Assembly: GCA_934047225.1 (NCBI GenBank)
Contig: OW203992.1
Location: 7,429,501 to 7,493,500, forward strand
Direction of reading: 5' to 3'
DNA length: 64,000 nt
From: Ypsolopha sequella
Lineage: Eukaryota > Arthropoda > Insecta > Lepidoptera > Ypsolophidae
The notes under the pieces are model-generated. The model saw nothing but the letters and a program-made list of their open reading frames with translations. It did not search any database and had not been told where the DNA came from. Positions within the stretch are counted from its first letter, which is position 1, and every line of letters begins with the position of its first letter. The position numbers were made by a program, and so were the translations under genes. Of the stretch, positions 47,901-52,104 are shown in pieces.

Positions 47901-50900
47901 TGACTACCTACCAACTAAAGAAATGAAAATCTAGTAGCAACGCTTCTATCCATGGCCAAACCAAAAGATGTGTTTAGGCAGCGGCGGCGTACCAGAGCTC
48001 GGGGCTTAGTGGCCTTTGGTGTTTGGTCGGATAAGCTTATTGTGCTGACCCAATTACGACGTAATCTGGCACCATTATCCGAGCTTTTTATCTCTATACC
48101 AACTAGTTCGTAAATAATGGCATCCTAAACCTCATTCGAAAGGTTTTTATCTAGATTTTTACTTGCAACTTAGCCGCGTAGTATTATTATTTATTATCCT
48201 TGGGATTCTCCAAGATAAAAACATTATGTTGACATAAATCATAAACCAAACTTAAGGGCGATATGCTGATAAATTACAGAGTTACAGACGGATTAAGAAT
48301 TATGTATTTTTACAATATTCTATAAAACACTATGTACTTTTAAAGCTCAGCCAAGTGAAGGTTTCAAACAATATGCATTTCACAACCCAGGCACACATTC
48401 CATCCACCCACGTCACTTCACGTTGAAGTCCTCAGCCGTATCTCTCTAGTCTAGAGTGACCTCCAAACCGACTGCATCTGAGCATAACCAGTTACATTCT
48501 GAATGCTAAACATCTTTTACTGTAATCTTACTAGACCGGACACTTTCAAGGTTGGAGAGTTAGATATTATGATCTGTGATGCCAAAGGAGACACCCGTCA
48601 ACATTTTTAAGGCGAGGGTATCCAGAGAGATCTGTCCTGCTCCAACGCTTTCATTTTACACTTGTCTATCCTACACAGCGGAAGCGGGCCGCTCAGAAAT
48701 CTCGCGATTTCAAGGCGTTTTTATTTATTATTTTAGAATTGGAGGGTGCGTTTTTAATATGACGACCGTTTTATATCACATTTTTTACGACGTTTATTTT
48801 GGTATAAGTTTTATTGTGTAAAATCTAATATAACTCAAATGAAATTATATTAAAATCATAGTTTAGGTCTATCTTTGCGATTTTATTAGTTGCCGGAAAA
48901 TGCAAGTAATCGGAAGAACCCCGCCTTAATACAAATAAGGGGATATAATATATAAACAGTTAAAATGGAGCCAACTGAAAAAAAAAACTATTCAAGTTAT
49001 GATTATATTATTCAATAAATCTAGAATTAATTGACATATAACTTATGCGAACGTTTTATAACTATTTGCCTTGAAAAAATACTAATTCCAAGACAAAGAC
49101 TAGACCTAGACAAGAAGTCTAGTCTATGTCTAGGTCTAGTTTTGTCTTGGAATTGGTATTTTTTCAAGGCAAAGAGTTATAAAACGATCGCATGAGTTAA
49201 ATATCAATTAATCCAAGATTTCTTGAATAACGTAATCATAACTTAATCGATAAAACTGTAAAATGAATCGTCAGGTAGCTCCGTTTTAGATGTTATTTTT
49301 TTTCAGTGTTGTAGGAACATTGTTATATTCGCAATCGTTTGAATTTCTATCTAACAGTAATCATAACATCCGCATTCTTCTTTAAACTAGTTTCTAGAGC
49401 TCTGTAGTAGACCACAACTACATATTAGGGTGACCAGGTATCACGTATTTTACATATTTTTAATGTCCTATTTTCGGCCATGAATACGACTGTATCCCTT
49501 AATTTAGCTAAACTAAACTGTCCCGTATTTTTATCATTCAACAGGTGCAAAGAAACGTTATCGTTTTACCTGTTGTAAGCGTTCTTTAAAATATTTAGGG
49601 TCCATAATAAAGAATGTTAGATTTTTTTTTATTTTGTTTGTTGACTTTCTCACGTGTTAGTACAAAAAGTGAAGTTATGTATGTCGATTCTTAACTTAAA
49701 AAAGACGATTCTTAACTTAAAAAATTGTTTTTCACTTATCTAACCTTCAATCTTATATTTTTAATACTGTTGCTCATTAAAACGAGAAATCTGACCTGGG
49801 GCTCCACCGCTTAATTCTCATTTGTATCAACTTCAAGCAAATGCATGCGAAATTCAACGCGTGCAAAAGAGATGGCATGTTAGGCGGGCGTCGTTGCACG
49901 CACGACAAATTTCAATCTCAAGTTGATGTTGATGAAAATGAGAATTACGCGGTAGACCCGCTGGTAATCCTCCTACTATATATATATGGAGCTGCATTCG
50001 TAGGTTACTTTACTGAATCCAATTTAAAGGGCTAGGCTGTTTGAGGTGTGGTGTGTGTGTAGGATGTGAATGTATCCCAGAAAATTACAAAAATCGACGT
50101 GACATTTTGAAAATACATTAATAATTCATGTATAGGGTTGCCATATTTTCCCGAAACCTCGTCGGGCGGGACACTTCGATCGATTAAAGAAGGGATGTTT
50201 TAATGGCTGAATTTAGTCAAAAAACTGATAAAAAAATGTATTAAGTATTCATTAATAATCAGTAAGTGATAGAAATTTATCAGACGATTTCACCTGCGCC
50301 AATAAGGCAATAAATATCAATGGCCGTTAACGAATTTATAAAATTCTTTACTACTCATATTTCAAGCAATTTTACAGTGAAAGAAAGATTCCAACGTGTC
50401 GATCCTTAATCCCAAGTGATTCCTTAAGTCAGATTTAAATATTGCATTCAACAAATGTAGAATACATAGGAACAGAAACAGAGGTTGTACAGTGGAGACC
50501 ACATCAAGCTATACACTTGCAGTACGACATTAGCCCCTTCAGAGAAGAGGCTCCGCCGTTCCACCAATCACAGAGCACATGCCACCAATCGCAATCGCCC
50601 TCTTTTATGACGTTATGACACCATTGATGGTAACATGGCTCCATTCATGCACCAACTCCTCTTCTTAATTATTATTTTTATAATAAATCAAAATATAATT
50701 AGCATCCGCGTTTCGCTGTGTCCTGTTAGTCAGGTTGTAAATTATTATTTGTCGGGACATTCATTATGTAGTTCGTTGGGACACCACGGTTAATAACGTT
50801 CACATGCCCCGGTGTATCGGGACGAATGGCAACCCTATTCATGCAGGGTGTGGAACTGTAGGTATTTTAGTTTGAATTATCAGACTCTGAAGTACACTAA

Positions 50901-51118
50901 CCAAAGTCAGCGAGCTTGACGTCCCCCATCTCACTGAGCAGCACATTGGCAGCCTTGATGTCCCTATGCAGCTTCCTCTCCGAGTGCAAATAGTCCAAGC
51001 CGCGCAGCACCTCCCGGAGTATCACCGCTATGTGCATCTCCTCGAAGCTGCCGGCCTTCATCAGGTCGAGGGCCGAGCCTCCGCCGAGGTACTCCATGAT
51101 GATCCATAGCTTCGTGCC
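20919..51118 (-). CDS. GCK-III Ste20-like Ser/Thr kinase, nine exons, 5' end outside window
   Basis: Exons in transcript order: 50902-51118, 40138-40430, 36310-36455, 29926-30053, 28765-28997, 24078-24263, 23513-23611, 22122-22232, 20923-21002 (or to a TAG at 20919-20921). All have AG/GT borders and all phases agree, giving 498 codons. Kinase signatures are visible: hinge MEYLGGG, catalytic loop [11 protein letters not shown], activation loop [13 protein letters not shown] and [14 protein letters not shown] charged linker and a C-terminal helical domain follow. The family (STK24/25/26, fly GckIII) phosphorylates proteins in cell-polarity, Golgi and STRIPAK/CCM pathways; its C-terminus binds CCM3/PDCD10 and its kinase domain binds MO25. 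The glycine loop and VAIK lysine, about 90 residues, were not found and should lie upstream, most likely beyond 64000. Confidence 0.9.
20923..21002 (-). CDS. Kinase gene, last confirmed exon
   Basis: Preceded by an ATACAG acceptor; phase 0 start. It encodes [20 protein letters not shown] then NTHAWM, finishing the helical domain and adding an alanine/proline tail. The exon border ATGAG|GTAGGT is both a good donor and, if not used, an in-frame ATG AGG TAG stop at 20919-20921. The gene may therefore end here, as its vertebrate relatives do soon after this helix, or continue to the candidate exon at 18601-18742. Confidence 0.8.
21274..21385. mobile_element. Small MITE (ATGTCGCAGGTAAAT ends)
   Basis: About 112 bp with ends TATGTCGCAGGTAAATT and AATTTACCTGCGACATA and an inner pair AATTTCACGG. 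TA flanks both sides. A diverged relative is at 6044-6154. It lies in the kinase intron between 22122 and 21002. Confidence 0.65.
21386..22121. other. Intron sequence, nothing recognised
   Basis: Intronic to the kinase gene. Contains no exon-like frame; a short inverted pairing around 21420-21590 (ATGGAAC and GTTCC-type blocks) is too weak to call. Confidence 0.4.
22122..22232 (-). CDS. Kinase gene exon: CCM3-binding helical domain
   Basis: Thirty-seven codons, phase 0 at both ends, acceptor CCGCAG, donor GTCAGC. It begins [20 protein letters not shown] and continues [17 protein letters not shown]. This aligns with the family segment containing AIEELEK and a CPGI/ITDKMVKKL helix, so it forms the C-terminal dimerisation/PDCD10-binding module together with the exons on either side. 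Confidence 0.9.
22515..22892. mobile_element. Foldback element with 24-bp perfect arms, interrupted
   Basis: The arms GTTATGATCGGGAAAGCCGA (22544-22567 with the next bases CCAG) and their exact complement at 22837-22860 are perfect over 24 bp. Weaker pairing extends outward (TTTATATAAAAACGGC against GCCGTTTTTATATAAA). A 231-bp element with CAG target duplications (22568-22798) is inserted just after the left arm. Confidence 0.65.
22568..22798. mobile_element. 231-bp MITE with CAG duplication, copy 1
   Basis: Flanked by CAG at 22565-22567 and 22799-22801. Ends read CCCCTCTATTCTGTATCTTT and AGATACATAATAGGCCCT, with paired inner blocks TTAGTTGCCAACTGGAC and GGCAACTAAAG. Copies at 56654-56884 (also 231 bp, flanked by CTG) and 62202-62412 (flanked by CAG). 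The 3-bp CWG target resembles the short duplications of CACTA or Zator-like elements, but no transposase is present to decide. Confidence 0.75.
22893..23346. other. Intron sequence with SINE fragment
   Basis: Between 23150 and 23240 it holds a diverged tRNA-like segment: GTGTTCAAATCCGTAGCAG as a B-box relic, then GTTAAGCTGTGTGTTTATATT, which matches the body of the SINE at 53208-53460. Otherwise nothing recognised. Confidence 0.45.
23381..23454 (-). pseudogene. Tandem duplicate of kinase exon (poison or dead exon)
   Basis: It lies about 60 bp downstream of the functional exon 23513-23611 in transcript direction. It preserves [20 protein letters not shown] then LLNV, against [20 protein letters not shown] and LLNE. 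Most base changes between the copies are synonymous. It is bounded by AACAG and GTACAT, but it is 74 nt long and enters in the wrong phase: splicing after a phase-0 exon would read a different frame and hit TGA (CAC TAC TGA). It is either a decaying duplicate or a frame-breaking cassette. Confidence 0.65.
23513..23611 (-). CDS. Kinase gene exon: start of C-terminal helical domain
   Basis: Thirty-three codons, phase 0 on both sides, acceptor TTCCAG, donor GTACAC (weak after +4). It encodes [20 protein letters not shown] then [13 protein letters not shown], which continues into LTRKHG of the next exon exactly as expected for an amphipathic helix. A tandem copy of this exon follows at 23381-23454. 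Confidence 0.85.
23651..23745 (-). repeat. Deleted copy of the T-arm foldback SINE
   Basis: Contains GAGGAGCTCTGAACCGGGAT joined directly to TTTCTGCGTTTCTATACTGC, followed by CCTTGCGATGGATAAATTGC. Compared with 7889-8045 and the sequence after it, the loop and one inner arm are deleted. It lies 40 bp upstream of the acceptor of the duplicated kinase exon. Confidence 0.6.
24078..24263 (-). CDS. Kinase gene exon: Arg/Asp/Glu repeat linker
   Basis: Sixty-two codons, phase 0 on both sides, acceptor TTTCAG, donor GTAAGT. After [18 protein letters not shown] it encodes a run of RERDRD and RERERE motifs, then [17 protein letters not shown]. It is a mixed-charge, probably single-helix or disordered linker between the kinase and the helical tail. 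Vertebrate family members have a shorter acidic linker here, so this expansion is notable. The long plus-strand frame over it is its antisense shadow. Confidence 0.8.
24264..24792. other. Intron sequence, nothing recognised
   Basis: Start of the 4.5-kb intron between the ER- and RD-rich exons. The 79-codon plus-strand frame at 24474 has no domain or splice support. Confidence 0.4.
24793..24944. mobile_element. MITE with ATTCGGTGTAGCAC ends, copy 2
   Basis: About 152 bp: GGTGTCGATTCGGTGTAGCA at the left, ACGCCGAATCGACAC at the right, with AAGCGTC/GACGCTT in the middle. This is the simple form; the copy at 3292-3489 has an extra inverted arm. Confidence 0.7.
25024..25155 (-). repeat. Dispersed repeat A, split copy, distal part
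   Basis: Minus-strand repeat A from TTAAACAGTGGAAAAAAAAG to GTTCGGTTTTGCATTGAAA. It ends at 25155 within TTAA, where a foreign segment begins; the missing part resumes at 27885. Confidence 0.75.
25156..27884. mobile_element. 2.7-kb TTAA-flanked insertion splitting repeat A
   Basis: TTAA at 25152-25155 and again at 27885-27888 marks a 4-bp target duplication inside repeat A (intact copies read GCCGTTAAACAG at this point). Ends are weakly inverted: GGCCCCAGACTC at the left and GGCTCCAGTCCC as complement of the right. TTAA targeting is typical of piggyBac and Kolobok elements. No transposase frame is recognisable; the interior carries SINE-like sequence (about 25500-25600) and a CCGGCCAAGTGCGAG repeat (26388-27115). 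Confidence 0.65.
26388..27115 (+). repeat. Diverged CCGGCCAAGTGCGAG repeat
   Basis: Starts AAAAAAACCGGCCAAGTGCG, then GGGTTCCGTATTGTGG, and ends around GTGCTAAAGTTACGATGCTG and AATACGGACGGACG. It is longer and more diverged than the copies at 39727 and 44896. The interior TTTTTCATATTTTTCGGTC motif occurs twice, 260 bp apart, indicating an internal duplication. Confidence 0.45.
27885..28102 (-). repeat. Dispersed repeat A, split copy, proximal part
   Basis: Minus-strand start GTAGTTTATGCTACAAGGGC near 28102 down to CCAGAGCCGTTAA at 27885, where the TTAA insertion interrupts it. Together with 25024-25155 it restores a nearly full copy. Confidence 0.75.
28103..28764. other. Intron sequence, nothing recognised
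   Basis: Includes a short palindrome near 28380-28425 (TCTCTCTCGCGCCATCGC / GAGCGAGAGAGAGA). No exon-like segment. Confidence 0.4.
28765..28997 (-). CDS. Kinase gene exon: ER-repeat linker
   Basis: 233 nt; enters in phase 1 and leaves in phase 0; acceptor TTCCAG, donor GTTGGT. It begins (D)[20 protein letters not shown], then carries [20 protein letters not shown] and [11 protein letters not shown], a tandem repeat of ER-I/V-ER units seen in DNA as GAGCGAGTTGAGCG blocks. It ends [13 protein letters not shown] regularly spaced Glu-Arg heptad-like run such as this can form a stable single helix. The plus-strand frames overlapping it are antisense shadows. Confidence 0.85.
29106..29256. mobile_element. 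Foldback MITE (GAATCACAAGTGCGAG), copy 1
   Basis: Outer ends CAGCACCCGTA and TACGGGTGCTG are exact inverses. Inner arms GTTGAATCACAAGTGCGAG and CTCACACTAATGATTCAAC also pair. A second copy, inverted, is at 38083-38238. Confidence 0.65.
29468..29736. mobile_element. Foldback MITE, TACAAGGTGAC family, copy 3
   Basis: Same plan as 2531-2796 and 20464-20722: TACAAAGTGACTTTTTGATC at the left, CACCTCGTA at the right, GAATCACTATGGGGAGTCG at the centre. Confidence 0.7.
29758..29880. repeat. Half copy of the 10709-type foldback
   Basis: Begins TATACAAGGTGAAATCCAAT and CCCGAACCCATACCGAAGAC, matching one inverted arm of 10709-10978; the other arm is missing. It stops 46 bp before the kinase exon at 29926. 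Confidence 0.45.
29926..30053 (-). CDS. Kinase gene exon: acidic linker, EPWIMTVRG
   Basis: 128 nt; enters in phase 2 and leaves in phase 1; acceptor TTCCAG, donor GTGACT. It encodes (S)[20 protein letters not shown] then [20 protein letters not shown] and LA. It corresponds to the family segment after the acidic linker with a W-x-F/M-T-V-R motif. The long plus-strand frame over this exon is its antisense. Confidence 0.9.
30140..30400. repeat. Short foldback and TTAA-MITE-like fragment
   Basis: CGCCAAACAGAAA pairs with TTTCTGTCTGGCG around 30200-30270, with outer pairing GTATGCAAG/CTTGCATAC. It is followed by CGCAGTGCGAGAGGGACGGA (about 30330), a block shared with the MITEs at 55556-55933 and 56381-57035. 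Confidence 0.45.
30401..31035. other. Intron sequence, nothing recognised
   Basis: AT-rich kinase intron without exon-like frame or clear repeat. Confidence 0.4.
31036..31118 (-). repeat. SINE body fragment
   Basis: Plus-strand blocks GTACACCGAGTGTGAACTGT and ACACCTCTGACACCCCCTCG match the SINE body at about 53370-53440 and the fragment near 25510-25600. The ISL2EU-type transposon begins 20 bp further on. Confidence 0.5.
32042..32228 (+). CDS. Transposon-borne exon, unknown function (1)
   Basis: Acceptor TTTTTCAG and donor GTAAGG bracket an open segment encoding [20 protein letters not shown] then [20 protein letters not shown] and onward to QSIPKRG. It is serine/asparagine-rich without a domain I know. 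Its last two bases join in frame with the segment at 32494. Part of the gene inside the ISL2EU-type element; probably upstream of the YqaJ exon, but the link is not shown. Confidence 0.5.
32494..32653 (+). CDS. Transposon-borne exon, unknown function (2)
   Basis: Acceptor TTTATAG, donor GTGAGC, 160 nt in frame with the previous exon. It encodes [20 protein letters not shown] then [20 protein letters not shown] and [13 protein letters not shown]. No match to a domain I can name. The following 1.7 kb contain no clear exon until 34565, so the gene may be broken between them. Confidence 0.5.
32840..33300. other. G-tracts and GC-rich island inside the transposon
   Basis: Within DNA of about 30% GC there are G runs at about 32846-32862 and 32996-33010 and a GC-rich block at 33095-33290. 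The block includes the perfect stem GGTCGCC-TTC-GGCGACC at 33188-33204. Frames through it on both strands have no domain I recognise. It may be foreign sequence captured by the element. Confidence 0.5.
33301..34564. other. Transposon interior, mostly non-coding
   Basis: Low-GC sequence with a TATATATATATATA run at about 34165. At 34377-34440 a plus-strand stretch after a TTTATTCTAG acceptor reads [10 protein letters not shown], a stop, then [19 protein letters not shown]. It looks like a decayed exon just before the YqaJ exon, but its phase does not join cleanly. Confidence 0.35.
34565..35027 (+). CDS. YqaJ-type (lambda-exonuclease fold) nuclease, C-terminal exon
   Basis: Acceptor TTGTTACAG, then 153 open codons to TGA. 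The segment [20 protein letters not shown] and AVWYGN carries the Y/W-x-x-Q-x-Q-G-Q-L motif typical of YqaJ-domain proteins. It is followed by the F-W---M-P-L--F----LLPE-VDPR pattern ([26 protein letters not shown]) seen in insect transposon-borne members. The expected upstream catalytic E-x-K strand is not visible, so the protein is probably truncated or the exon was missed. The AATAAA at 35169 could serve as its poly(A) signal. In ISL2EU elements this ORF accompanies the transposase; its role is unknown. Confidence 0.65.
35450..36245. repeat. Large inverted repeat inside right end of the transposon
   Basis: Arms of about 220-250 bp at 35455-35690 and 36000-36240 mirror one another, sharing CTTAAATCCTTTAGTTAGCT, TTCAAAGATCTTCTAAAATT and TACGAATCGGTAGGATTATT (and their complements). 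The outer arm joins the terminal repeat directly. The inner arm is preceded by ACGGTATATCCTCTTAA, which mirrors the subterminal AAGGGGATATACCG of the left end. Confidence 0.7.
36310..36455 (-). CDS. Kinase gene exon: end of kinase domain, acidic linker
   Basis: 146 nt; enters in phase 0 and leaves in phase 2; acceptor TTTCAG, donor GTGAGT. It encodes [20 protein letters not shown] then [20 protein letters not shown] and ETESENSD. The RPTAKELL motif is kinase subdomain XI, and the YL-LIDR-K-WK segment is characteristic of GCK-III kinases. The transposon at 31139-36286 ends 23 bp beyond the exon. Confidence 0.92.
36456..37188. other. Intron sequence, nothing recognised
   Basis: Very AT-rich (TATATATATATAACC at about 36850). 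A small hairpin TTTAACCAACCA/TTGGTTAAA lies at about 37077-37105. No exon. Confidence 0.4.
37189..37358. mobile_element. MITE (CGCGTAATTCTCAT ends), copy 1
   Basis: Ends CTCTACCGCGTAATTCTCAT and ATGAGAATTACGCGGTAGAC are inverted; the inner block CAAGTTGATGTTGATGAAAA pairs with the left side. The centre holds GAGATGGCATGTTAGGCGGG. Copies at 39357-39524 and 49796-49964. Confidence 0.7.
37497..38082. repeat. Fragment related to TTAA MITEs, then plain intron
   Basis: 37497-37680 holds CAGTGTCACTCCAAGCGGAA and AGATATTGTTAAAACCCACG, shared with 38875-39060. The remainder shows nothing recognisable. Confidence 0.35.
38083..38238. mobile_element. Foldback MITE (GAATCACAAGTGCGAG), copy 2
   Basis: Inner arms GTTGAATCACAAGTGCAAGG and CCTCGCACTTGTGATTCAAC pair around CTGTTTAATCGCAAAAACAT. 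Same family as 29106-29256 in the opposite orientation. Confidence 0.65.
38306..38576. mobile_element. Foldback MITE, AGAAAGGTGTAACC family, copy 2
   Basis: Ends ATACAACGTGTAACAGAAAG and CTTTCTGTTACACGTTGCAT, with inner pair CAATGGTATAGAACAACTTT. Very similar to 41283-41553. Confidence 0.75.
38875..39350. repeat. TTAA-MITE-like fragment and adjoining intron
   Basis: CGCGCAGTGCGAGAGGGGCG then AAAAAGTTGGTTTTATATTT and AAACTAAAATAGCTAGCAAA follow the interior of the MITEs at 55556 and 56381. The flanking TTAA ends were not found, so only a partial element remains. Confidence 0.4.
39357..39524. mobile_element. MITE (CGCGTAATTCTCAT family), copy 2
   Basis: The most symmetrical copy: CCAGCGGGTCTACCACGTAA at the left is mirrored by TTACGCGGTAGACCCGCTG at the right, and the arms continue through TTTTCATCAACATCAACTTG. 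The palindromic core holds GCGTGCGACGACGCCCGCC. Confidence 0.75.
39727..40029 (+). repeat. Dispersed CCGGCCAAGTGCGAG repeat
   Basis: From AAAAAACCGGCCAAGTGCGA to GGGTACGGAACCCTAAAAAT. It contains GACAGACAGACGGACAGCGG and is close to the copy at 44896-45183. It ends 109 bp from the kinase exon at 40138. Confidence 0.65.
40138..40430 (-). CDS. Kinase gene exon: activation loop to subdomain X
   Basis: 293 nt; enters in phase 1 and leaves in phase 0; acceptor AATCCAG, donor GTGAGC. It encodes (G)[20 protein letters not shown] then [40 protein letters not shown] and [17 protein letters not shown] onward to LNKDPEN. The NTFVGTPFW threonine is the activating phosphosite of GCK-III kinases. The frame continues past both borders only by chance. 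Confidence 0.95.
40431..40569. other. Intron next to activation-loop exon
   Basis: Contains the acceptor tract of the 40138-40430 exon (read on the minus strand) and nothing else recognised. Confidence 0.4.
40570..41012 (+). pseudogene. 5'-truncated LINE remnant with ATTTG tail
   Basis: Plus-strand frame [20 protein letters not shown] then [20 protein letters not shown] to a TAG at 40702. FK--L---L-----YYSV-EFL is the C-terminal signature of jockey-type insect LINEs. A 3' untranslated region follows, with AATAAA at about 40980 and a tail of repeated ATTTG units to 41012. The body of the ORF is absent. Confidence 0.65.
41283..41553. mobile_element. Foldback MITE, AGAAAGGTGTAACC family, copy 3
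   Basis: Ends ATACAACGTGTAACGGAAAG and CTTTCTGTTACACGTTGTAT. It lies immediately upstream of the LINE ORF1 remnant and has the same plan as copies at 10993 and 38306. Confidence 0.75.
41575..41955 (+). pseudogene. LINE ORF1, C-terminal fragment
   Basis: Open from after a TAA at 41572 to a TAG ending at 41955. It encodes ...[33 protein letters not shown], then [20 protein letters not shown] and HFKHKTQP. The WP-G---RRF segment resembles the C-terminal part of LINE ORF1 proteins. It is 5'-truncated: no methionine start or upstream domain is present. Its last 8 nt overlap the start of ORF2 (ATGTCTAG), a stop-start arrangement that would suit translational coupling. Confidence 0.55.
41948..44776 (+). 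CDS. LINE ORF2: AP-type endonuclease and reverse transcriptase
   Basis: A 942-residue uninterrupted ORF. The N-terminal endonuclease/exonuclease/phosphatase domain (about 1-245) shows FNCKS at 11-15, QETW at 36-39, GDFNAH at 154-159 and SDHFP at 230-234. The reverse transcriptase (about 440-760) shows [23 protein letters not shown] at 610-618, GVRQGG at 668-673 and YADD at 710-713. No RNase H domain is visible. The C-terminus has a [12 protein letters not shown] segment and cysteines that may form a small zinc-binding motif. All catalytic motifs are intact. It inserts in a kinase intron, antisense to the gene. The clade is uncertain; it is neither R2- nor L1-like in layout and is closest in feel to the CR1/L2/Daphne group. 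Confidence 0.9.
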   Translation: MSSNPYNLVSFNCKSVKRSVESVRELCQCADIVALQETWLLPHELSYLNTVHDDFSYTGTSAVDVESGMLRGRPYGGVALLWRKSIFQNVSVVQCNNTRICGIKIVLHDMSILVMSVYMPTDSVTNLQEFTDCLSAVSAIITDNSDTECVYSLGDFNAHPSCLFFNELQSFCTEQNWICADVDFLGINSQTFTFVSDAIGAKRWLDHCVLTESAMSTVSNVRVMYDVQWSDHFPIVLECDLQFVPRKISNCDLANNHVIWGYRNNDQIDLYSKLCHEKLKHIDFPDKFRVCADRFCNDATHRSVLDKLYEDIVQAILDSAILSAKESKRKKRVAGWNKHVAQAHGEARSSFINWMWHGKPVSGVIYDKMVQSRKVFKSRLKWCQNHEEQIKMDILAENHSSCDFKTFWKNTKKLNLRPGLPIGVEGVSDARDIANLFKTHFAVKCNMGPSSQGSSDAKTHHVPGVRFSAKSVDKVIKAMSKGKSPGHDGLSIEHLRFAGPHAARLLALLFNLCVSHSYLPENLMKTIVVPIIKNKTGDVSDKTNYRPISLATVFAKVLDSLLNAELKKHFIPHDNQFGFRNALSTDNAILCLKQAVKYYTERKTPIYACFLDLSKAFDLVSYKILWQKLEEIKTPYEITAILKYWYGNQVNGVRWAGALSEPFGLECGVRQGGLSSTTLFNLYVDGLIGELSSTRLGCHVDGVCVNNISYADDMVLLSASIGGLRKLVAICEQYAAHHGLLYNVKKSEIMVFEAGGKCPMYVPPITLHGVELQRVFKFKYLGHIIAADLKDDEDIERARRALSVRANMVARRFARTSSDVKITLFRAFCTSFYACSLWAKYTQKAYNALRVQYNNAFRMLMGLPRHCSASGMFAEARVDCFHATLRKRCASLVRRVRGSNNSILAMIADRLDCCYMNHCCSIHVAVDRPVFSKINNFNVTNT
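44777..44865 (+). other. LINE 3' untranslated region and tail
   Basis: A short 3' region with AATAAA at 44832, then the repeated tail GATTTGATTTGATTTTGATT. The ATTTG-type tail resembles the one ending the remnant at 41012, so both may use the same priming signal. No poly(A) run follows. Confidence 0.7.
44896..45183 (+). repeat. Dispersed CCGGCCAAGTGCGAG repeat
   Basis: From AAAAACCGGCCAAGTGCGAG to GGGTACGGAACCGTAAAAAA, near-identical in plan to 39727-40029. It sits directly after the LINE tail. Confidence 0.65.
45184..47188. other. Intron sequence, no gene recognised
   Basis: Includes a G-rich spot GGCGGGCGGGGGGAGGG near 45287. Short paired frames over 46494-46751 on the minus strand have no recognisable domain. 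No repeats matched. Confidence 0.45.
47189..47632. repeat. 222-bp hairpin unit duplicated in tandem
   Basis: Units 47189-47410 and 47411-47632 differ at only a couple of positions. Each unit contains a near-perfect hairpin: TTATAACTTTATTATGCCCG and TAAAGCATTTTCTAGGGCCT in one arm, their exact complements in the other, and the loop AACAAAAATAATGTCTACAA. Each ends with TTATAAATTCCACCAAGTG. The arm sequence resembles a MITE; the tandem repeat looks recent. Confidence 0.85.
47711..47857. repeat. Near-perfect palindrome, about 147 bp
   Basis: Arms from AATTACATAAAACACAGTTA to TAACTGTTTTATGTAATT meet at GCATCAGTCACAATCTGACT, with GGGCCATTCGGGCCCGGCAT in the inner arm. Probably a foldback MITE, single copy in this window. 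Confidence 0.75.
47858..48993. other. Intron sequence, nothing recognised
   Basis: The plus-strand frame at 48576-48821 (81 codons) has no domain or splice support. No repeat matched. Confidence 0.4.
48994..49244. repeat. Foldback element, about 250 bp
   Basis: Left arm AAGTTATGATTATATTATTC... mirrored by ...GAATAACGTAATCATAACTT. Inner arms TTTGCCTTGAAAAAATACTA and TGGTATTTTTTCAAGGCAAA, with the centre AGACCTAGACAAGAAGTCTA then GTCTATGTCTAGGTCTAG. Non-coding. Confidence 0.75.
49245..49795. other. Intron with a possible hAT-like end
   Basis: At 49432 the motif TAGGGTGACCAGGTATCACG resembles hAT-type termini such as those at 50133, but no partner end was found. Otherwise nothing recognised. 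Confidence 0.35.
49796..49964. mobile_element. MITE (CGCGTAATTCTCAT family), copy 3
   Basis: CTCCACCGCTTAATTCTCAT at the left and ATGAGAATTACGCGGTAGAC at the right; same layout as 37189-37358, including GAGATGGCATGTTAGGCGGG. Confidence 0.7.
50133..50837. mobile_element. hAT-like non-autonomous element (TAGGGTTGCCAT ends)
   Basis: Ends TAGGGTTGCCAT and ATGGCAACCCTA flanked by TTCATGTA and TTCATGCA, a 7/8 match to an 8-bp duplication. Subterminal GTCGGGCGGGACAC at the left is loosely mirrored by TGTATCGGGACGAA at the right. It has no transposase, lies 65 bp from the kinase exon at 50902 and shares its end design with 1607-2320. Confidence 0.65.
50902..51118 (-). CDS. Kinase gene exon: hinge to DFG
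   Basis: 217 nt; enters in phase 0 and leaves in phase 1; acceptor GATTTCAG, donor GTTAGT. It encodes [20 protein letters not shown] then [40 protein letters not shown] and [12 protein letters not shown](G). It contains the hinge, the HRDIKAAN catalytic loop and the DFG magnesium-binding motif. It is the most upstream exon found; the preceding exon should end ...GSYLK and was not seen up to 64000. Confidence 0.95.
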
Positions 51119-51162
51119 CTGAAATCGAGACAATCACAGTTTTAGTCAAGGTTTTATGGTAA

Positions 51163-51186
51163 GACCGCCTCGGTGGACAAGTGGTT
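51163..51186 (+). repeat. tRNA-derived SINE, 5' part (A box)
   Basis: GACCGCCTCGGTGGACAAGT followed by GGTT contains the A-box-like TGGACAAGTGG of a pol III promoter. It is the 5' part of a SINE whose B box lies 2 kb away at 53216-53235, separated by a MITE insertion. It ends 45 bp from the kinase exon acceptor. Confidence 0.6.
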
Positions 51187-52104
51187 TTAGACAATTTAGC
51201 ATTTTAATTTTAATATTTTTAACAAATAAAATTTGTATAATTTAGATTACAGTACTTCTTAAGTTAGATTACATTATGTATTTTTCAGAGTTGACACAAG
51301 TATCACAATTATCAAGAAATAAATTCTGAAAGATCACAAAAATCACGAAAAACGTAATTTGAAATTTAAAAAAAAATGTTCATGTTGTGTAAAGAGATCA
51401 AAATACCTTATTTATTTATTTATTTTTACCTTTCATTATTTTAATGGAAATACACAAATATTTAAAACATTTTACGTTATTTTTCTGTACACGAAAAATG
51501 TTGAATGTATAAGTATTTCTTTTAAAATAACGAAAGGAAATAAAAAATAATAATAAATCTGGAAAGGCTACGTTAATTTCTTTACTCTATCTACTTTCAT
51601 TTCTTTAGGCTATCCTGTAGGTATACATATGTATATCATTCATTATGTATTTATTTACTTAATATGAATTTTTATATTTATACTATGTAAGCATTTGTAT
51701 GTAAATTTTATGTAGTTTATTATTTATTTTTAACATGTAGTACTATCAGGTATCTACTATTAATTTAATCTTGTTTCTGTATACGTTATTATCGTGCTTA
51801 ATATGAATATCTTATTTATATCAAATATCCCTATCACCCTTGGTTTGCTGAAAGAAATCTCATTATTGAGATAAAGCACGCCATTGAACATGACTTTTAT
51901 TATGTAATTTAGAATTGAGTTTTCTGTGTGCATCAAGAATAAATATATCAAGAATAAAATATACTCAATATTTTTTTTTTAGATCAGTAGACTGATTGAT
52001 CATACTAGTTCCAACGCCGATGGACGGTTTTCGTGATTTTAGTGATATTTCCGATTTTTTTTTTCAATGATTGTGATGCTTGTGTCAAATCTGAAACATA
52101 CTCA

